Source: Candidatus Ethanoperedens thermophilum | Lineage (GTDB): Archaea; Halobacteriota; Methanosarcinia; Methanosarcinales; EX4572-44 | Direction: 5' to 3' | DNA length: 14,722 bases | Assembly: GCA_012910725.1 (NCBI GenBank) | Contig: WNEG01000015.1 | Coordinates: 1 to 14,722 of the forward strand | Shown here: positions 1 to 7,497 of the stretch, piece after piece | Position numbering within the stretch: the stretch's first letter is position 1 | Layout: each line of letters starts with the position of its first letter | Made by a program: the position numbers and the translations under genes | The notes under the pieces: generated by a model | What the model was told of the DNA's origin: nothing | The model's database searches: none | What the model saw: the letters and a program-made list of their open reading frames with translations, nothing else

Positions 1-1301
1 TGAAGGTCGGTGTTATCCACTGCATGTTCCAGTGATACTTTTTGTATTCTCTCCACGATTGGTACCACTTTTAAGTTTGGGTCGCCTGCGAATCGGACGC
101 ATCTGATGCCTGCGGTTTCGTTGTAACACTGGCGATAATCCCTACATGCCTGATCAAATGCATCTTTTACTGTCCAGCCCTGACTCATGTAATCAAACAT
201 TGCGTCTTGCCATTTGACTGTAACTACCCAACAAGTCGACCCATTGCAAGGTGGCTCATCCATACCACAATAGCCGACGGTGACGGTATCTTCAGTCGAG
301 CCTTTTCTGAACTCGTACGAAAGAGTACTCGGACCTGCGTCACACGTTCCATTGCAACTGCCCAAAAACGTGAACGGCATCTTTGGATAATCTTCAATCC
401 AACTATCGATCTCATTTGCAGTAATTGTGCCTATGCAATCATTCTCAAAATAATCGCTGCCGCCATGCGCTAGCTCATAGAACATCGCGGCATCGTAACT
501 CTGAATATGGCTTTTGACTTTTGCCTCGTTTGGGTATACCACTGCCTCGGTGGGATACCCCATCGTGTTAAACCACGATTCTGCGTTCTGATACCAATTA
601 GACCAGACTCCTGAACAGTTGGTTGTATTCATGGGACCTGATAATGAAAATCCTGTAAATGGTGGTGGAACACCGTATCCTAACATTTTACCTTCCACAG
701 CATCAATGATTGTGATAATTATGTTGCCATTTTCGTCAATGCTTCTAACGACCCAGCAAGGATTCCTCGGCGTTGGATCGATTGGGAAAACTGGTGTGTC
801 TGGGAGTATAAAGTATAGCGTAGTAAACTGAACCTTTCCCCTGACCAAGGATTCTGCATGTTCTTTTGGAATCACAGGGGGCAAATGTTCCGGTAGATCG
901 TCCCTCCAATGAATAATCTTCTTTTTGAGTTCCTTTGTATCCTTATCAAATTGGTATACTATGCGATCTCCTGCAACAATTGCGTCATCTATCTTCCTTT
1001 GATGCCCGTAGACGATCATATCGCCTATCTCGGCCCTCTCGAACGACCTATCGCTTTTCTCATATCTTCCAAGTAGTTCATCCTCGTTTGGAGTTACCAT
1101 TTGAGCTACCGGTATCGCACTATCATCATGATTTTCTCTCAAAGTCTCATCATCCACCACAGACTCGTTGGCTGCTTGTTCTTGATCGCTCACTTCAGGT
1201 TTTTCGAGCAGGTCACCACCGCTTGTGAATACCACAATCCCAACGACCAGCAAACCAATCGCCACTACCGCCAGACCTATATACAGTGTTTTGCTTTTCA
1301 T
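1..1301 (-). CDS. Membrane-anchored PepSY-like / clan CD (C25-like) putative cysteine peptidase, downstream copy, C-terminus beyond window
   Basis: The frame from ATG at 1301 has no stop down to position 3, so about 433 residues are visible and the gene continues past the left edge. GAGGTGAT lies 4 nt before the ATG. Residues 5-26 form one hydrophobic N-terminal anchor; an acidic linker follows, then a PepSY-like segment (about 145-210) ending in a PCWVVRSIDENGN strand and an IDAVEGKMLGYG turn. The C-terminal half has H279-G in ELAHGGS and C316 in FLGSC, the His-Gly...Ser-Cys spacing of clan CD peptidases. Further on come GWTVKDAF and FAGDP (G406-D407-P408), like the C-terminal part of gingipain-type (C25) domains. 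A surface protease role is inferred; the substrate is unknown. It is a tandem paralogue of the next gene upstream. Many cysteines lie after residue 316. Confidence 0.72.
   Translation of the reverse strand, partial: MKSKTLYIGLAVVAIGLLVVGIVVFTSGGDLLEKPEVSDQEQAANESVVDDETLRENHDDSAIPVAQMVTPNEDELLGRYEKSDRSFERAEIGDMIVYGHQRKIDDAIVAGDRIVYQFDKDTKELKKKIIHWRDDLPEHLPPVIPKEHAESLVRGKVQFTTLYFILPDTPVFPIDPTPRNPCWVVRSIDENGNIIITIIDAVEGKMLGYGVPPPFTGFSLSGPMNTTNCSGVWSNWYQNAESWFNTMGYPTEAVVYPNEAKVKSHIQSYDAAMFYELAHGGSDYFENDCIGTITANEIDSWIEDYPKMPFTFLGSCNGTCDAGPSTLSYEFRKGSTEDTVTVGYCGMDEPPCNGSTCWVVTVKWQDAMFDYMSQGWTVKDAFDQACRDYRQCYNETAGIRCVRFAGDPNLKVVPIVERIQKVSLEHAVDNTDL
607..1301. repeat. Downstream part of a tandem gene duplication, with a perfectly conserved 127-bp tract
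   Basis: The two peptidase-like genes are diverged direct repeats with an offset of about 1069-1075 bp. Within them 607-733 and 1676-1802 are identical base for base (127 bp), while the flanks differ every few codons. The identical tract covers the end of the PepSY-like segment and the PPPFTGFSLSGP linker. This suggests gene conversion or very strong local constraint. Confidence 0.75.
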
Positions 1302-1314
1302 TCTTATCACCTCG

Positions 1315-2376
1315 TTACCACATATTCCTCAACATATCTGCCTTGATGCCAACGGTACTCTCTATTGAGCCTTTTCTGAACTCGTATGAAAAAGTTCCCG
1401 TATCAATTTCACACATCCCACCGCAACTGCCTACAAACGTGAACGGCATCTTTGGATAATCTTCAATCCAACTACCAATCTCATTTGCAGTAATTGCGCC
1501 TATGCAATCATTCTCAAAATAATCGCTGCCGCCATGCGCTAGCTCATAGAACATCGCGGTCTCGTGACTCTGAATATGGCTTTTAACCTTCACCTCGTTG
1601 GGGTATACTACAGCATCGGTGGGGTAGCCCATCGTGTTAAACCATGATTCTGCGTTCTGATAGTGGTCAGTCCAAACTCCTGAACAGTTGGTTGTATTCA
1701 TGGGACCTGATAATGAAAATCCTGTAAATGGTGGTGGAACACCGTATCCTAACATTTTACCTTCCACAGCATCAATGATTGTGATAATTATGTTGCCATT
1801 TTTGTCAATGCTTCTTACGACCCAGCAAGGATTCTCTGGTGTCGGCTTTATTTGAACAACATGGGACTTGGGGGATATGATATATAGCTTACTAAACTGA
1901 ACCTCTCCTCCAACTATTGATTCCGCCTCCTCTTTGGTGATTATCGGAGGCAGATGTTCAGGTAAGTCATCGCGCCAATGGATAATCTTCTTTTTGAGTT
2001 CCTTTGTATCTTTATCAAATTGGTAGTTTATGTAGTCAAATTCAACAATTGCACCATCTATCTCCCTTTGATGCCAATAGATCACCGTATCGTCGCTCTC
2101 ATCTCTATTGAACGGCAGGTCGCTTTTCTCATATTTTCTGAGTACCTCATCCCATTCATCCCAGTTTACGCTTGGAGTTACCGGTGTCGCACCATCATCA
2201 TGATCTTCTCTCAAAGTCTCATCAATCACATCAGACTCATTAGTAGCTTGTTCTTGATCGCTCATCACTTCAGGTCTTTCGAGTAGGTCATCACCGCTTG
2301 TAAATATCGCAATCCCAACGACCAGCAAACCAATCGCCACTACCGCCAGACCTATATACAGTGTTTTACTTTCCAT
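1315..2376 (-). CDS. Truncated paralogue of the PepSY-like / clan CD putative peptidase (353 aa)
   Basis: I chose the ATG at 2376 (MESKTLYIGL) because it aligns with the start of the downstream copy and GAGGCGAT lies 4 nt upstream; an in-frame ATG at 2421 would add 15 unmatched residues. Layout: membrane anchor 6-25, acidic linker to about 80, PepSY-like segment about 145-215, then the putative catalytic part with H281 (ELAHGGS) and C318 (VGSC). Similarity to the other copy stops just after FRKGS (residue 337). The last 16 residues (IESTVGIKADMLRNMW) do not match, and the roughly 90 residues holding the GDP motif are missing. The stop at 1315-1317 lies immediately upstream of the next copy's ribosome-binding site. 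It therefore looks like the product of an unequal tandem duplication. It keeps both putative catalytic residues but probably cannot fold as a full peptidase. Confidence 0.72.
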   Translation of the reverse strand: MESKTLYIGLAVVAIGLLVVGIAIFTSGDDLLERPEVMSDQEQATNESDVIDETLREDHDDGATPVTPSVNWDEWDEVLRKYEKSDLPFNRDESDDTVIYWHQREIDGAIVEFDYINYQFDKDTKELKKKIIHWRDDLPEHLPPIITKEEAESIVGGEVQFSKLYIISPKSHVVQIKPTPENPCWVVRSIDKNGNIIITIIDAVEGKMLGYGVPPPFTGFSLSGPMNTTNCSGVWTDHYQNAESWFNTMGYPTDAVVYPNEVKVKSHIQSHETAMFYELAHGGSDYFENDCIGAITANEIGSWIEDYPKMPFTFVGSCGGMCEIDTGTFSYEFRKGSIESTVGIKADMLRNMW

Positions 2377-2505
2377 TTTCATCGCCTCTTTTGTTCTGTG
2401 TAACTCGTGGGGCAGACGCACACAGCGTCACATTCCGTTCGCATTAATCATACTACGACTACAAATCATAACACTTGGTAACATTAAAGTCGTGCCACAT
2501 AAACC

Positions 2506-2793
2506 TCATGGTCTGACCAGCACGTGTGAAAATCGAGATGCGGCATCAGATGCAATTCCATGCGTATACGGACTTGCAAGTGGATTTTTGAGTATCCTTT
2601 GCATGGTTGCGCCTGCAAACTTAGGCATCTCTACACTCCACCCGATCTCGGTACTTCCAAGTTCATGACTATCCGCGTTCCACTTATCCTCAAGATCGCA
2701 CGGAGTCCATGCACTAAGCGCGATCCCGAGTTTCGCACACGCCTCTACAAGGAGCGAGATATCGCTCCCCCATGTTACTGATGTTATTCTCAT
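2506..2793 (-). pseudogene. cobN: N-terminal fragment of CobN-like cobaltochelatase large subunit
   Basis: ATG at 2793 is preceded by GAGGAG at good spacing, and the gene follows the chelatase ATPase stop by 9 nt. The first 45 or so residues (MRITSVTWGSDISLLVEACA, then LGIALSAWTPCDLE) read like the N-terminus of CobN/BchH-type chelatase large subunits, which normally exceed 1000 residues. After about residue 46 the resemblance is lost, and the ORF ends at 95 aa. I did not recognise the remaining sequence. Immediately downstream lies the duplicated peptidase pair. The likeliest reading is that cobN was deleted or interrupted here and only the start remains. The remnant has no domain that could chelate or insert a metal. 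Identification rests on a short N-terminal match plus synteny with the ChlI-ChlD fusion. Confidence 0.55.
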
Positions 2794-2822
2794 CTGCACT
2801 CCTCACTTCGTTCGGACTGCAG
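2794..2822. repeat. Imperfect palindrome at the chelatase/cobN junction
   Basis: Outer arms CTGCACTCC (2794-2802) and GGACTGCAG (2814-2822) pair at 8 of 9 positions around an 11-nt loop holding the chelatase stop codon. The palindrome ends exactly at the cobN ATG and contains its ribosome-binding site. It resembles the CTGCA...TGCAG palindromes found at other junctions in this window, but with a longer loop. Confidence 0.45.
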
Positions 2823-4935
2823 AGTGTTGTCCGATCGAGCATATATCTGCGAGAATCTCCTTTTCATGCGTAATGATATCGTGAACCTCACCGGATGAGA
2901 GGTGGTTAACCTGAAAGTAGCGTCCACCCGCGTGCTCTGCAATTGCCCTGCAATAGCCGAGCTGCATCTTCACAAACGATCCACCAACTGACTCGGTATC
3001 GAGAATGATCACATGGATGCCTGCGGATCTTGCTTCTTCCGCGATCGAGAGGAGCTCTTCCTTGATCGATCCGTTATCCCCCACGGAAACGTTTGCCCTA
3101 CCATCCGAGATCAGAACCATTATTGGGATTGTCTCATCGTTTCTCCTCTTCTCACCAAGCAACAGATTGAGTCCGGTGTTGAGACCCGCACCAAGCGGCG
3201 TCTTCCCGCCGGTCGGGAGCTCTCTCAACCTCTCGAATGCGAGATCGACACTTGAACACAGCGGGAGCAGCACATCCGTTGAATTGTCCCTGAACGCAAC
3301 CATCCCGACTCGGTCCCGCTGCTGGTAGGAGTCCATGAGAAGCGACATGACCGCTCCTTTGGCACTTTCCATTCGATTCGATGCCCCCATTGATCCGGAC
3401 GCATCAACCACAAAAAGTGTCGCTGTCGAGACCTTTCCAACCCTGATCTTCTCCCGGATGTCCCGGCTCTCGATGATCACAGCGTTCTCACCTGCCATGC
3501 CAGCACCGCGATCTCTCTGGTGTGGCGCAGCAGCACGGATCGTTGCATCGATTGCGATATCGGTGGGTTTTCCAGGTGGGATTGTGTGGCTCGCATACCG
3601 CCCACGGTTGAAGCGTGCAAGCGTCGGAATCCGTCTTCCTGATGTCTTGCCGCGGTGTATTCGGTCACGTCTTTCCTTTGGTCGCACCCTGCTCACATCG
3701 ATCGGGTCCCCGATCGCAAAGACCGATTCGAGTGCTTGTGGCTGTTCGCCTTCATCACCAGTGTCTGGCGGATCCTGCGGTTCAGACTGCTCCTGCTCGT
3801 GTTTGTGCTCGTGTTTGTGTTCGGGCTGCTCTTGTCTCTCCTGCGGCTTCTCGTCTTCCTCTTCCTTCTCTTTCTCCCGCTCCTGCTCGTTTTTCTCCTG
3901 TTCCTTCTCATCCATCATCTGATCGAGCTTATCGGTATCAAGTTCCGGGGGTTCGAACGGCTTCCTCCGCATCCTGTGCGGTAGTGCAAGCTCCATCGCC
4001 TCTTTGACGTCATTGAGCGTGACCTCTGTACGGTTATCGAACGCTGCAATCGTCTTTGCAGTTCTTGTGATGACAATCTCTGCCCGGTGCGTCCTGACAC
4101 CGAGTTCGATGCACATCTCAGCAGTCGTCCTGAGCAGATCATCGCTGATCGTGACATCTGGAAGAAGCGACTTTGCCGCCAGGATCTTCCCAGCAAGTTT
4201 CGTCTGCGTCTCTTCGAACTCATCTCTGCACCCGGCAGGATCGGCTTCGAAGCCCTCTGCAACCTTCACGATCTTAACGCGCGCGTCTATGTCGGATAAG
4301 CTTTCGACATTCGCCTGCAACCCAAAGCGATCCAGAAGCTGCGGTCTGAGCTCTCCTTCCTCAGGGTTCATCGTCCCGACGAGGATGAATCTCGCAGGGT
4401 GTCCCACAGAGATCCCCTCCCGCTCAACGATGTTTGCGCCCATCGCGGCTGCATCAAGGAGGACATCAGCGACGTGGTCATCCAGAAGGTTCACCTCGTC
4501 GATGTAGAGAATGCCGCGGTTCGCAGCAGCCAGGATCCCGGGTTCGAGTGCACGTATCCCCTCTTTTATCGCCTTCTCGATGTCAAGAGTGCCGACGACC
4601 CGATCCTCGGTACAGCCGAGCGGGAGATCGATTACGCGGGTTCTTCTCGTTGCACTTTCGAGTTTTTCGTCATTTTCCGAACGCTCATAGCAGAGGTCGC
4701 ACATCTCAGCAGTATCCGCTGGATTGCAGTTGAATGGACAGCCGTTCACGATCTCAATTTCGGGAAGCAGCTCTGTAAGTGCCCGTACCGCTGTGGATTT
4801 CGCTGTTCCTTTCTCGCCCCTTATAAGGACGCCACCGATCCTTGGGTTAATCGCATTCAAGATCAGTGCCTTCTTCATTTTCTCCTGCCCTACTATCGCG
4901 GTGAAGGGAAGTATCTGTCTGTTTAAGTGATGCAT
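2803..4935 (-). CDS. Fused ChlI-ChlD type chelatase subunit (AAA+ ATPase plus VWA domain)
   Basis: This 710-aa protein is a BchI-like AAA+ motor joined to a BchD-like von Willebrand A domain, the form methanogens pair with CobN for cobalt insertion during corrinoid synthesis. Visible features: Walker A GEKGTAKST at 40-48; four cysteines (66, 70, 79, 82) just after it; Walker B ILYIDE at 142-147; sensor/arginine-finger region in the GTMNPEEGELRPQLLDRFG stretch; a charged Glu/Gln/Lys linker from about 342 to 402 with alternating His (E372-E380); and a MIDAS motif DASGSM at 511-516. Start ATG 4935 has AAGGAGAT upstream. The stop at 2803-2805 lies inside a palindrome that ends at the cobN start. 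With cobN broken, this ATPase must serve a CobN encoded elsewhere or be an orphan. A magnesium or nickel chelatase role cannot be excluded. Confidence 0.85.
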   Translation of the reverse strand: MHHLNRQILPFTAIVGQEKMKKALILNAINPRIGGVLIRGEKGTAKSTAVRALTELLPEIEIVNGCPFNCNPADTAEMCDLCYERSENDEKLESATRRTRVIDLPLGCTEDRVVGTLDIEKAIKEGIRALEPGILAAANRGILYIDEVNLLDDHVADVLLDAAAMGANIVEREGISVGHPARFILVGTMNPEEGELRPQLLDRFGLQANVESLSDIDARVKIVKVAEGFEADPAGCRDEFEETQTKLAGKILAAKSLLPDVTISDDLLRTTAEMCIELGVRTHRAEIVITRTAKTIAAFDNRTEVTLNDVKEAMELALPHRMRRKPFEPPELDTDKLDQMMDEKEQEKNEQEREKEKEEEDEKPQERQEQPEHKHEHKHEQEQSEPQDPPDTGDEGEQPQALESVFAIGDPIDVSRVRPKERRDRIHRGKTSGRRIPTLARFNRGRYASHTIPPGKPTDIAIDATIRAAAPHQRDRGAGMAGENAVIIESRDIREKIRVGKVSTATLFVVDASGSMGASNRMESAKGAVMSLLMDSYQQRDRVGMVAFRDNSTDVLLPLCSSVDLAFERLRELPTGGKTPLGAGLNTGLNLLLGEKRRNDETIPIMVLISDGRANVSVGDNGSIKEELLSIAEEARSAGIHVIILDTESVGGSFVKMQLGYCRAIAEHAGGRYFQVNHLSSGEVHDIITHEKEILADICSIGQHSAVRTK

Positions 4936-5121
4936 TCTATTTATCTCCTTATTTCTATATTATCTTGACTTTGCAGGGACGCGAAAAAAGAGTCGTGTGG
5001 ATCTGTGTAATCTTGTGATTAAAATCCTAAAACCCACAGCTTAATCGAGCAAGTGCACTATCAGTGTGAACCCGACAAAGGTAAGCCACGTGCACAGCAG
5101 CAGGAATTAGAGGAAGGCATT
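4936..5121. other. Intergenic leader between binding-protein gene and chelatase gene
   Basis: This 186-bp gap lies upstream of the chelatase gene on the minus strand. It holds the AAGGAGAT ribosome-binding site about 9 nt before the ATG and AT-rich stretches that could serve as a TATA box (around 4955-4966 or 5018-5024). I see no cobalamin-riboswitch core, no tRNA and no clear terminator. Co-transcription with the cohesin/binding-protein unit is possible. Confidence 0.4.
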
Positions 5122-6369
5122 TCACCTCTCCTCCAGCAGCGGGTATATAAAAACGCCATTATCGACGAGATTCTCATCAAGCCCCTGAAATTCTGTCAGA
5201 TACTGTCGATGCGCTGCTTCCGGATCCAACTCTGCGAACTGATCCGGATACAGCCACTTTGCGATGTACCCCATGCCAACAAAGTGGGCTGTCCCGCCGA
5301 AGATGTCATTGTTGATTACGTAAACCTTTCCGTTCTCAACTGCAGGTACATGAGCCAGTTCCGGGCGATTCATGATCTCATCAGCGAGATCGCTCAACCC
5401 GGTTGTATCGTTTGTATCATACCCGCCCTCGGTCTTTGCAGCTCTGATTATAGCATCAAAATATTGATCAATCACGTCTTCTTCGCTCACATCCGGATAG
5501 TCAATAGTAAGATCGCGGAAGATGTTGTATCCACCAGCAAGCTCGATTTTCTCACTCCATCCGGAACTCCCTGCCGCGGTATGATACGCTCTCCAGCACT
5601 CGATGTACACCTTTGCTCTGTCATCCATTGGGATGTTTTCCACCCCATCATAGATCTGGTTTAAGAATCCCTCGTAGAAATCGATCCACACCACTGCCTC
5701 ACCTCTTTTTCCAAGCAGATATCCAAGTAGCATTGCATCTTCCACCTGACTTGATGGTTTGTAGCCGTCAACCCGGATGCATGCAATCTCTGGATTTGCA
5801 TCGGTGAGCTTATCCTCGATTGCATCGCACTTGGTCTGGGAGAAGGATGCATACATTATGACAGCATCAGGATTACACCCCACCATCGCCTCGTAATCTG
5901 GAGACCACACCGAACCAACGCTCGGATAGTCGCTAAACTCCGGGTAGAATAGTGTATCTTCAATCGTATACTTGCTCACGCCCACAATCTTATCAGCTGC
6001 ATCAAGAGCTCTCATCAATGGCATACAATCACCATTTGGCATAATTACCCTCTCTATCGGTTTCTTCACCGTAACGGTCCTGCCTGCACCATCGACCACC
6101 GTCATTTCATTATCCTGCCCGAGTATGATCAGCGCGATCTGCGTCACATCCTGCATGTTGATAACGCCATCATACTTTGCATCAGCAAGCTCTGTTTCAT
6201 CCATGTGTCCCATGATGATCAGTTCGGTGTAGGTCACATCCTGCATATTGATCGTGCCATCCTCGTTTGCATTCCCGAAGACTCCCAGAGTGAAGTCAGA
6301 TGCCGCGGCTGGTAGTGTTAGCAGCAGCAAGCTTATGGTTATTCCAACCAATATTGCATTTATTTTCAT
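5122..6369 (-). CDS. Dockerin-bearing periplasmic-binding-protein (metal-complex/corrinoid/siderophore type)
   Basis: 415 aa with start ATG 6369, 7 nt after GGAGG. Residues 1-23 are a signal peptide ending in AAA-S. Next come two dockerin type I repeats: 33-44 (N-x-N-x-D-G-x-I-N-x-x-D, followed by VTYTELIIMG) and 63-74 (D-x-K-x-D-G-x-I-N-x-x-D, followed by VTQIALIILG). From about residue 90 the protein is a class III (BtuF/FhuD-like, Peripla_BP_2) substrate-binding protein: VTVKKPIERVI, then LDAADKIVGVSKY, CNPDAVI, and a C-terminal AVENGKVYVINND block. This family delivers iron chelates, cobalamin or haem to ABC importers; the ligand here is not determined. No permease or ATPase gene is adjacent. 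The neighbouring cohesin gene, 16 bp upstream in the same unit, supplies a probable docking partner, and the nearby chelatase hints at cobalt or corrinoid. Confidence 0.85.
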   Translation of the reverse strand: MKINAILVGITISLLLLTLPAAASDFTLGVFGNANEDGTINMQDVTYTELIIMGHMDETELADAKYDGVINMQDVTQIALIILGQDNEMTVVDGAGRTVTVKKPIERVIMPNGDCMPLMRALDAADKIVGVSKYTIEDTLFYPEFSDYPSVGSVWSPDYEAMVGCNPDAVIMYASFSQTKCDAIEDKLTDANPEIACIRVDGYKPSSQVEDAMLLGYLLGKRGEAVVWIDFYEGFLNQIYDGVENIPMDDRAKVYIECWRAYHTAAGSSGWSEKIELAGGYNIFRDLTIDYPDVSEEDVIDQYFDAIIRAAKTEGGYDTNDTTGLSDLADEIMNRPELAHVPAVENGKVYVINNDIFGGTAHFVGMGYIAKWLYPDQFAELDPEAAHRQYLTEFQGLDENLVDNGVFIYPLLEER

Positions 6370-6385
6370 TATTATGCCTCCTTTA

Positions 6386-6976
6386 TTATTCTTTTCTAAA
6401 CATAAGATACGCTGCCGCTAGCATACCCATCGCAAATACTGCCCCGAATCCTGGTGTTTTGCGTTCAGTCGCATCTGCCGGAACCGATGTCCGGGTATTG
6501 GTCTTGGTAGCAGGCACAACACTTTCAACACCGTTCCAGCTTGCAGGTATCATCTCTGCCATGTTATTGACGAGTAACCCGTCAGATATTTCTATTGCGC
6601 AATCCCCGGGTACTATCATCTCAAAGTGTATCGCTGCAAGCGATCCGGATCCTGAGACGCCATCGATACCTGGAAGATTGAAGAGCACTCGAATGGTGTT
6701 TTCACCAGCCAATGCCCAGTCAGCTATCGGTATTACTGTCCCACCGATATTTCCATCATCAACACCTGTAACGTTCACAACAGCCGGATCAAACGAGAGA
6801 TCGAACTGCCCCGAATCGAGATCGGCGGCGTTTTCTATTTCTATTACAACACTGAAATCACTATCCACCCTCTCGGGAGAATTGACACTGACACTGGTAT
6901 TATGTGCTGATACACAGGTTACAAGTATTACCGATATCACTAAAATTATGATAAATGTTGATATAGTTCTTGACAT
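6386..6976 (-). CDS. Cohesin-domain surface protein with PGF-CTERM-like anchor
   Basis: 196 aa. Residues 1-24 are a signal peptide (MSRTISTFIIILVISVILVT, then CVSA). About 27-135 form a cohesin-type beta-sandwich: VSVNSPERVDSDFSVVIEI near the start, DLSFDPAVVNVTGVD in the middle, and SGSGSLAAIHFEM near the end, all typical cohesin strand signatures. A Thr/Pro-rich spacer (about 150-172) leads to PGFGAVFAMGMLAAAYLMF followed by RKE, which matches the PGF-CTERM pattern processed by archaeosortase A and linked to lipid. Several NxT/NxS sequons suggest glycosylation. The protein is thus expected on the outside of the cell membrane or in the S-layer. It lies 16 bp upstream of a dockerin-bearing binding protein, so it is inferred to hold that protein on the surface. 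Dockerin binding itself is not shown. Confidence 0.82.
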   Translation of the reverse strand: MSRTISTFIIILVISVILVTCVSAHNTSVSVNSPERVDSDFSVVIEIENAADLDSGQFDLSFDPAVVNVTGVDDGNIGGTVIPIADWALAGENTIRVLFNLPGIDGVSGSGSLAAIHFEMIVPGDCAIEISDGLLVNNMAEMIPASWNGVESVVPATKTNTRTSVPADATERKTPGFGAVFAMGMLAAAYLMFRKE

Positions 6977-7005
6977 CGTATTCAGTCATGTTACATAATT
7001 TTACT

Positions 7006-7021
7006 ACTAATAAACGTTTCG
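7006..7021 (-). promoter_or_regulatory. BRE/TATA-like promoter for the cohesin/dockerin unit
   Basis: On the minus strand CGAAAC (BRE-like) is followed by GTTTATTAG about 30-35 nt before the cohesin ATG at 6976. An archaeal start site about 25 nt downstream would give a leader of roughly ten bases. Confidence 0.45.
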
Positions 7022-7047
7022 TATTGAAAATTACGAAATGGTTAACA

Positions 7048-7055
7048 TTAAATAT
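7048..7055 (+). promoter_or_regulatory. TATA-like box for the small membrane protein gene
   Basis: TTAAATAT is centred about 28 nt before the ATG at 7079, implying a leaderless or nearly leaderless transcript. No Shine-Dalgarno sequence is seen before this ATG, which fits. It is divergent from the cohesin promoter. Confidence 0.45.
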
Positions 7056-7078
7056 GTCTTTTAACGTTAATACGTAGT

Positions 7079-7399
7079 ATGACTGACTGGGTCTTGATAA
7101 TAATCGCGGCAATTGCATGCTACGCATTCGTGGCTTATCTGGAACACAAGAAAAAGATCGACCTGATAGATCGGGGGCTGTGGAAGCTAGGGGAGAAGCA
7201 AGAAAAACCTGAACACAAGTTAATTACCGGAGTGTTTTTCCTTTTACTTGGGGTGGCACTTCTGATTGGGGTACAGTTACACTTCGTAGAACCTGACCTG
7301 ACAAGTGGACTCTGGCTTTCAGGTCTACTGACAACCGCGGCTGGAATAGGATTAGTGGTCGCTTATGCAATTGGCAAAAAGGTTCGTATATCTACTTGA
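7079..7399 (+). CDS. Small three-helix membrane protein, function unknown
   Basis: 106 aa with hydrophobic segments at about 4-20, 49-68 and 77-97. The first is followed by a basic EHKKKIDLIDRGLW motif and a charged loop (about 35-48). The layout, a first helix then a [KR]xx[LI]I[DE][RK]G motif then a paired-helix hairpin, recalls DUF6249-type small membrane proteins known mainly from bacteria; this resemblance is from memory and not tested. It stands alone on the plus strand, divergent from the cohesin gene and convergent with trpA. I can assign no function. Confidence 0.65.
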   Translation: MTDWVLIIIAAIACYAFVAYLEHKKKIDLIDRGLWKLGEKQEKPEHKLITGVFFLLLGVALLIGVQLHFVEPDLTSGLWLSGLLTTAAGIGLVVAYAIGKKVRIST

Positions 7400-7497
7400 C
7401 CCTGAGCCTTCATATCACATCAACAACCAACCTTCATCCAGCTCCCCCTTGACTATCCTTCTTTTCAGTCATCTTTGAAAGTCAAGTCAGAACTATA

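Noticed and set aside
935..1228. Plus-strand ORFs within the peptidase-like genes
   Set aside because: They are antisense to well-conserved coding sequence and show no codon pattern or motifs of their own.
1..1301. Downstream peptidase copy as a pseudogene
   Set aside because: The frame from 1301 is open to the left edge with conserved motifs, so it is a partial gene cut by the window, not a broken one.
2415..2429. GACGC/GCGTC inverted repeat upstream of the peptidase copy as a further family member
   Set aside because: Only 5-bp arms and no C[TC]GCA ends; too short to separate from chance.
3335..3922. Plus-strand ORF of 195 codons rich in Ser and Cys
   Set aside because: It is the antisense shadow of the chelatase linker and VWA domain; its low complexity comes from Glu/Lys/Gln codons on the real strand.
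4936..5121. Cobalamin riboswitch before the chelatase gene
   Set aside because: I looked for a B12-box and the conserved core on the minus strand and did not find them; GTGCAC repeats here are too short to support one.
7400..7497. Terminator between the small membrane protein gene and trpA
   Set aside because: No stable hairpin or T-run could be seen on either strand.
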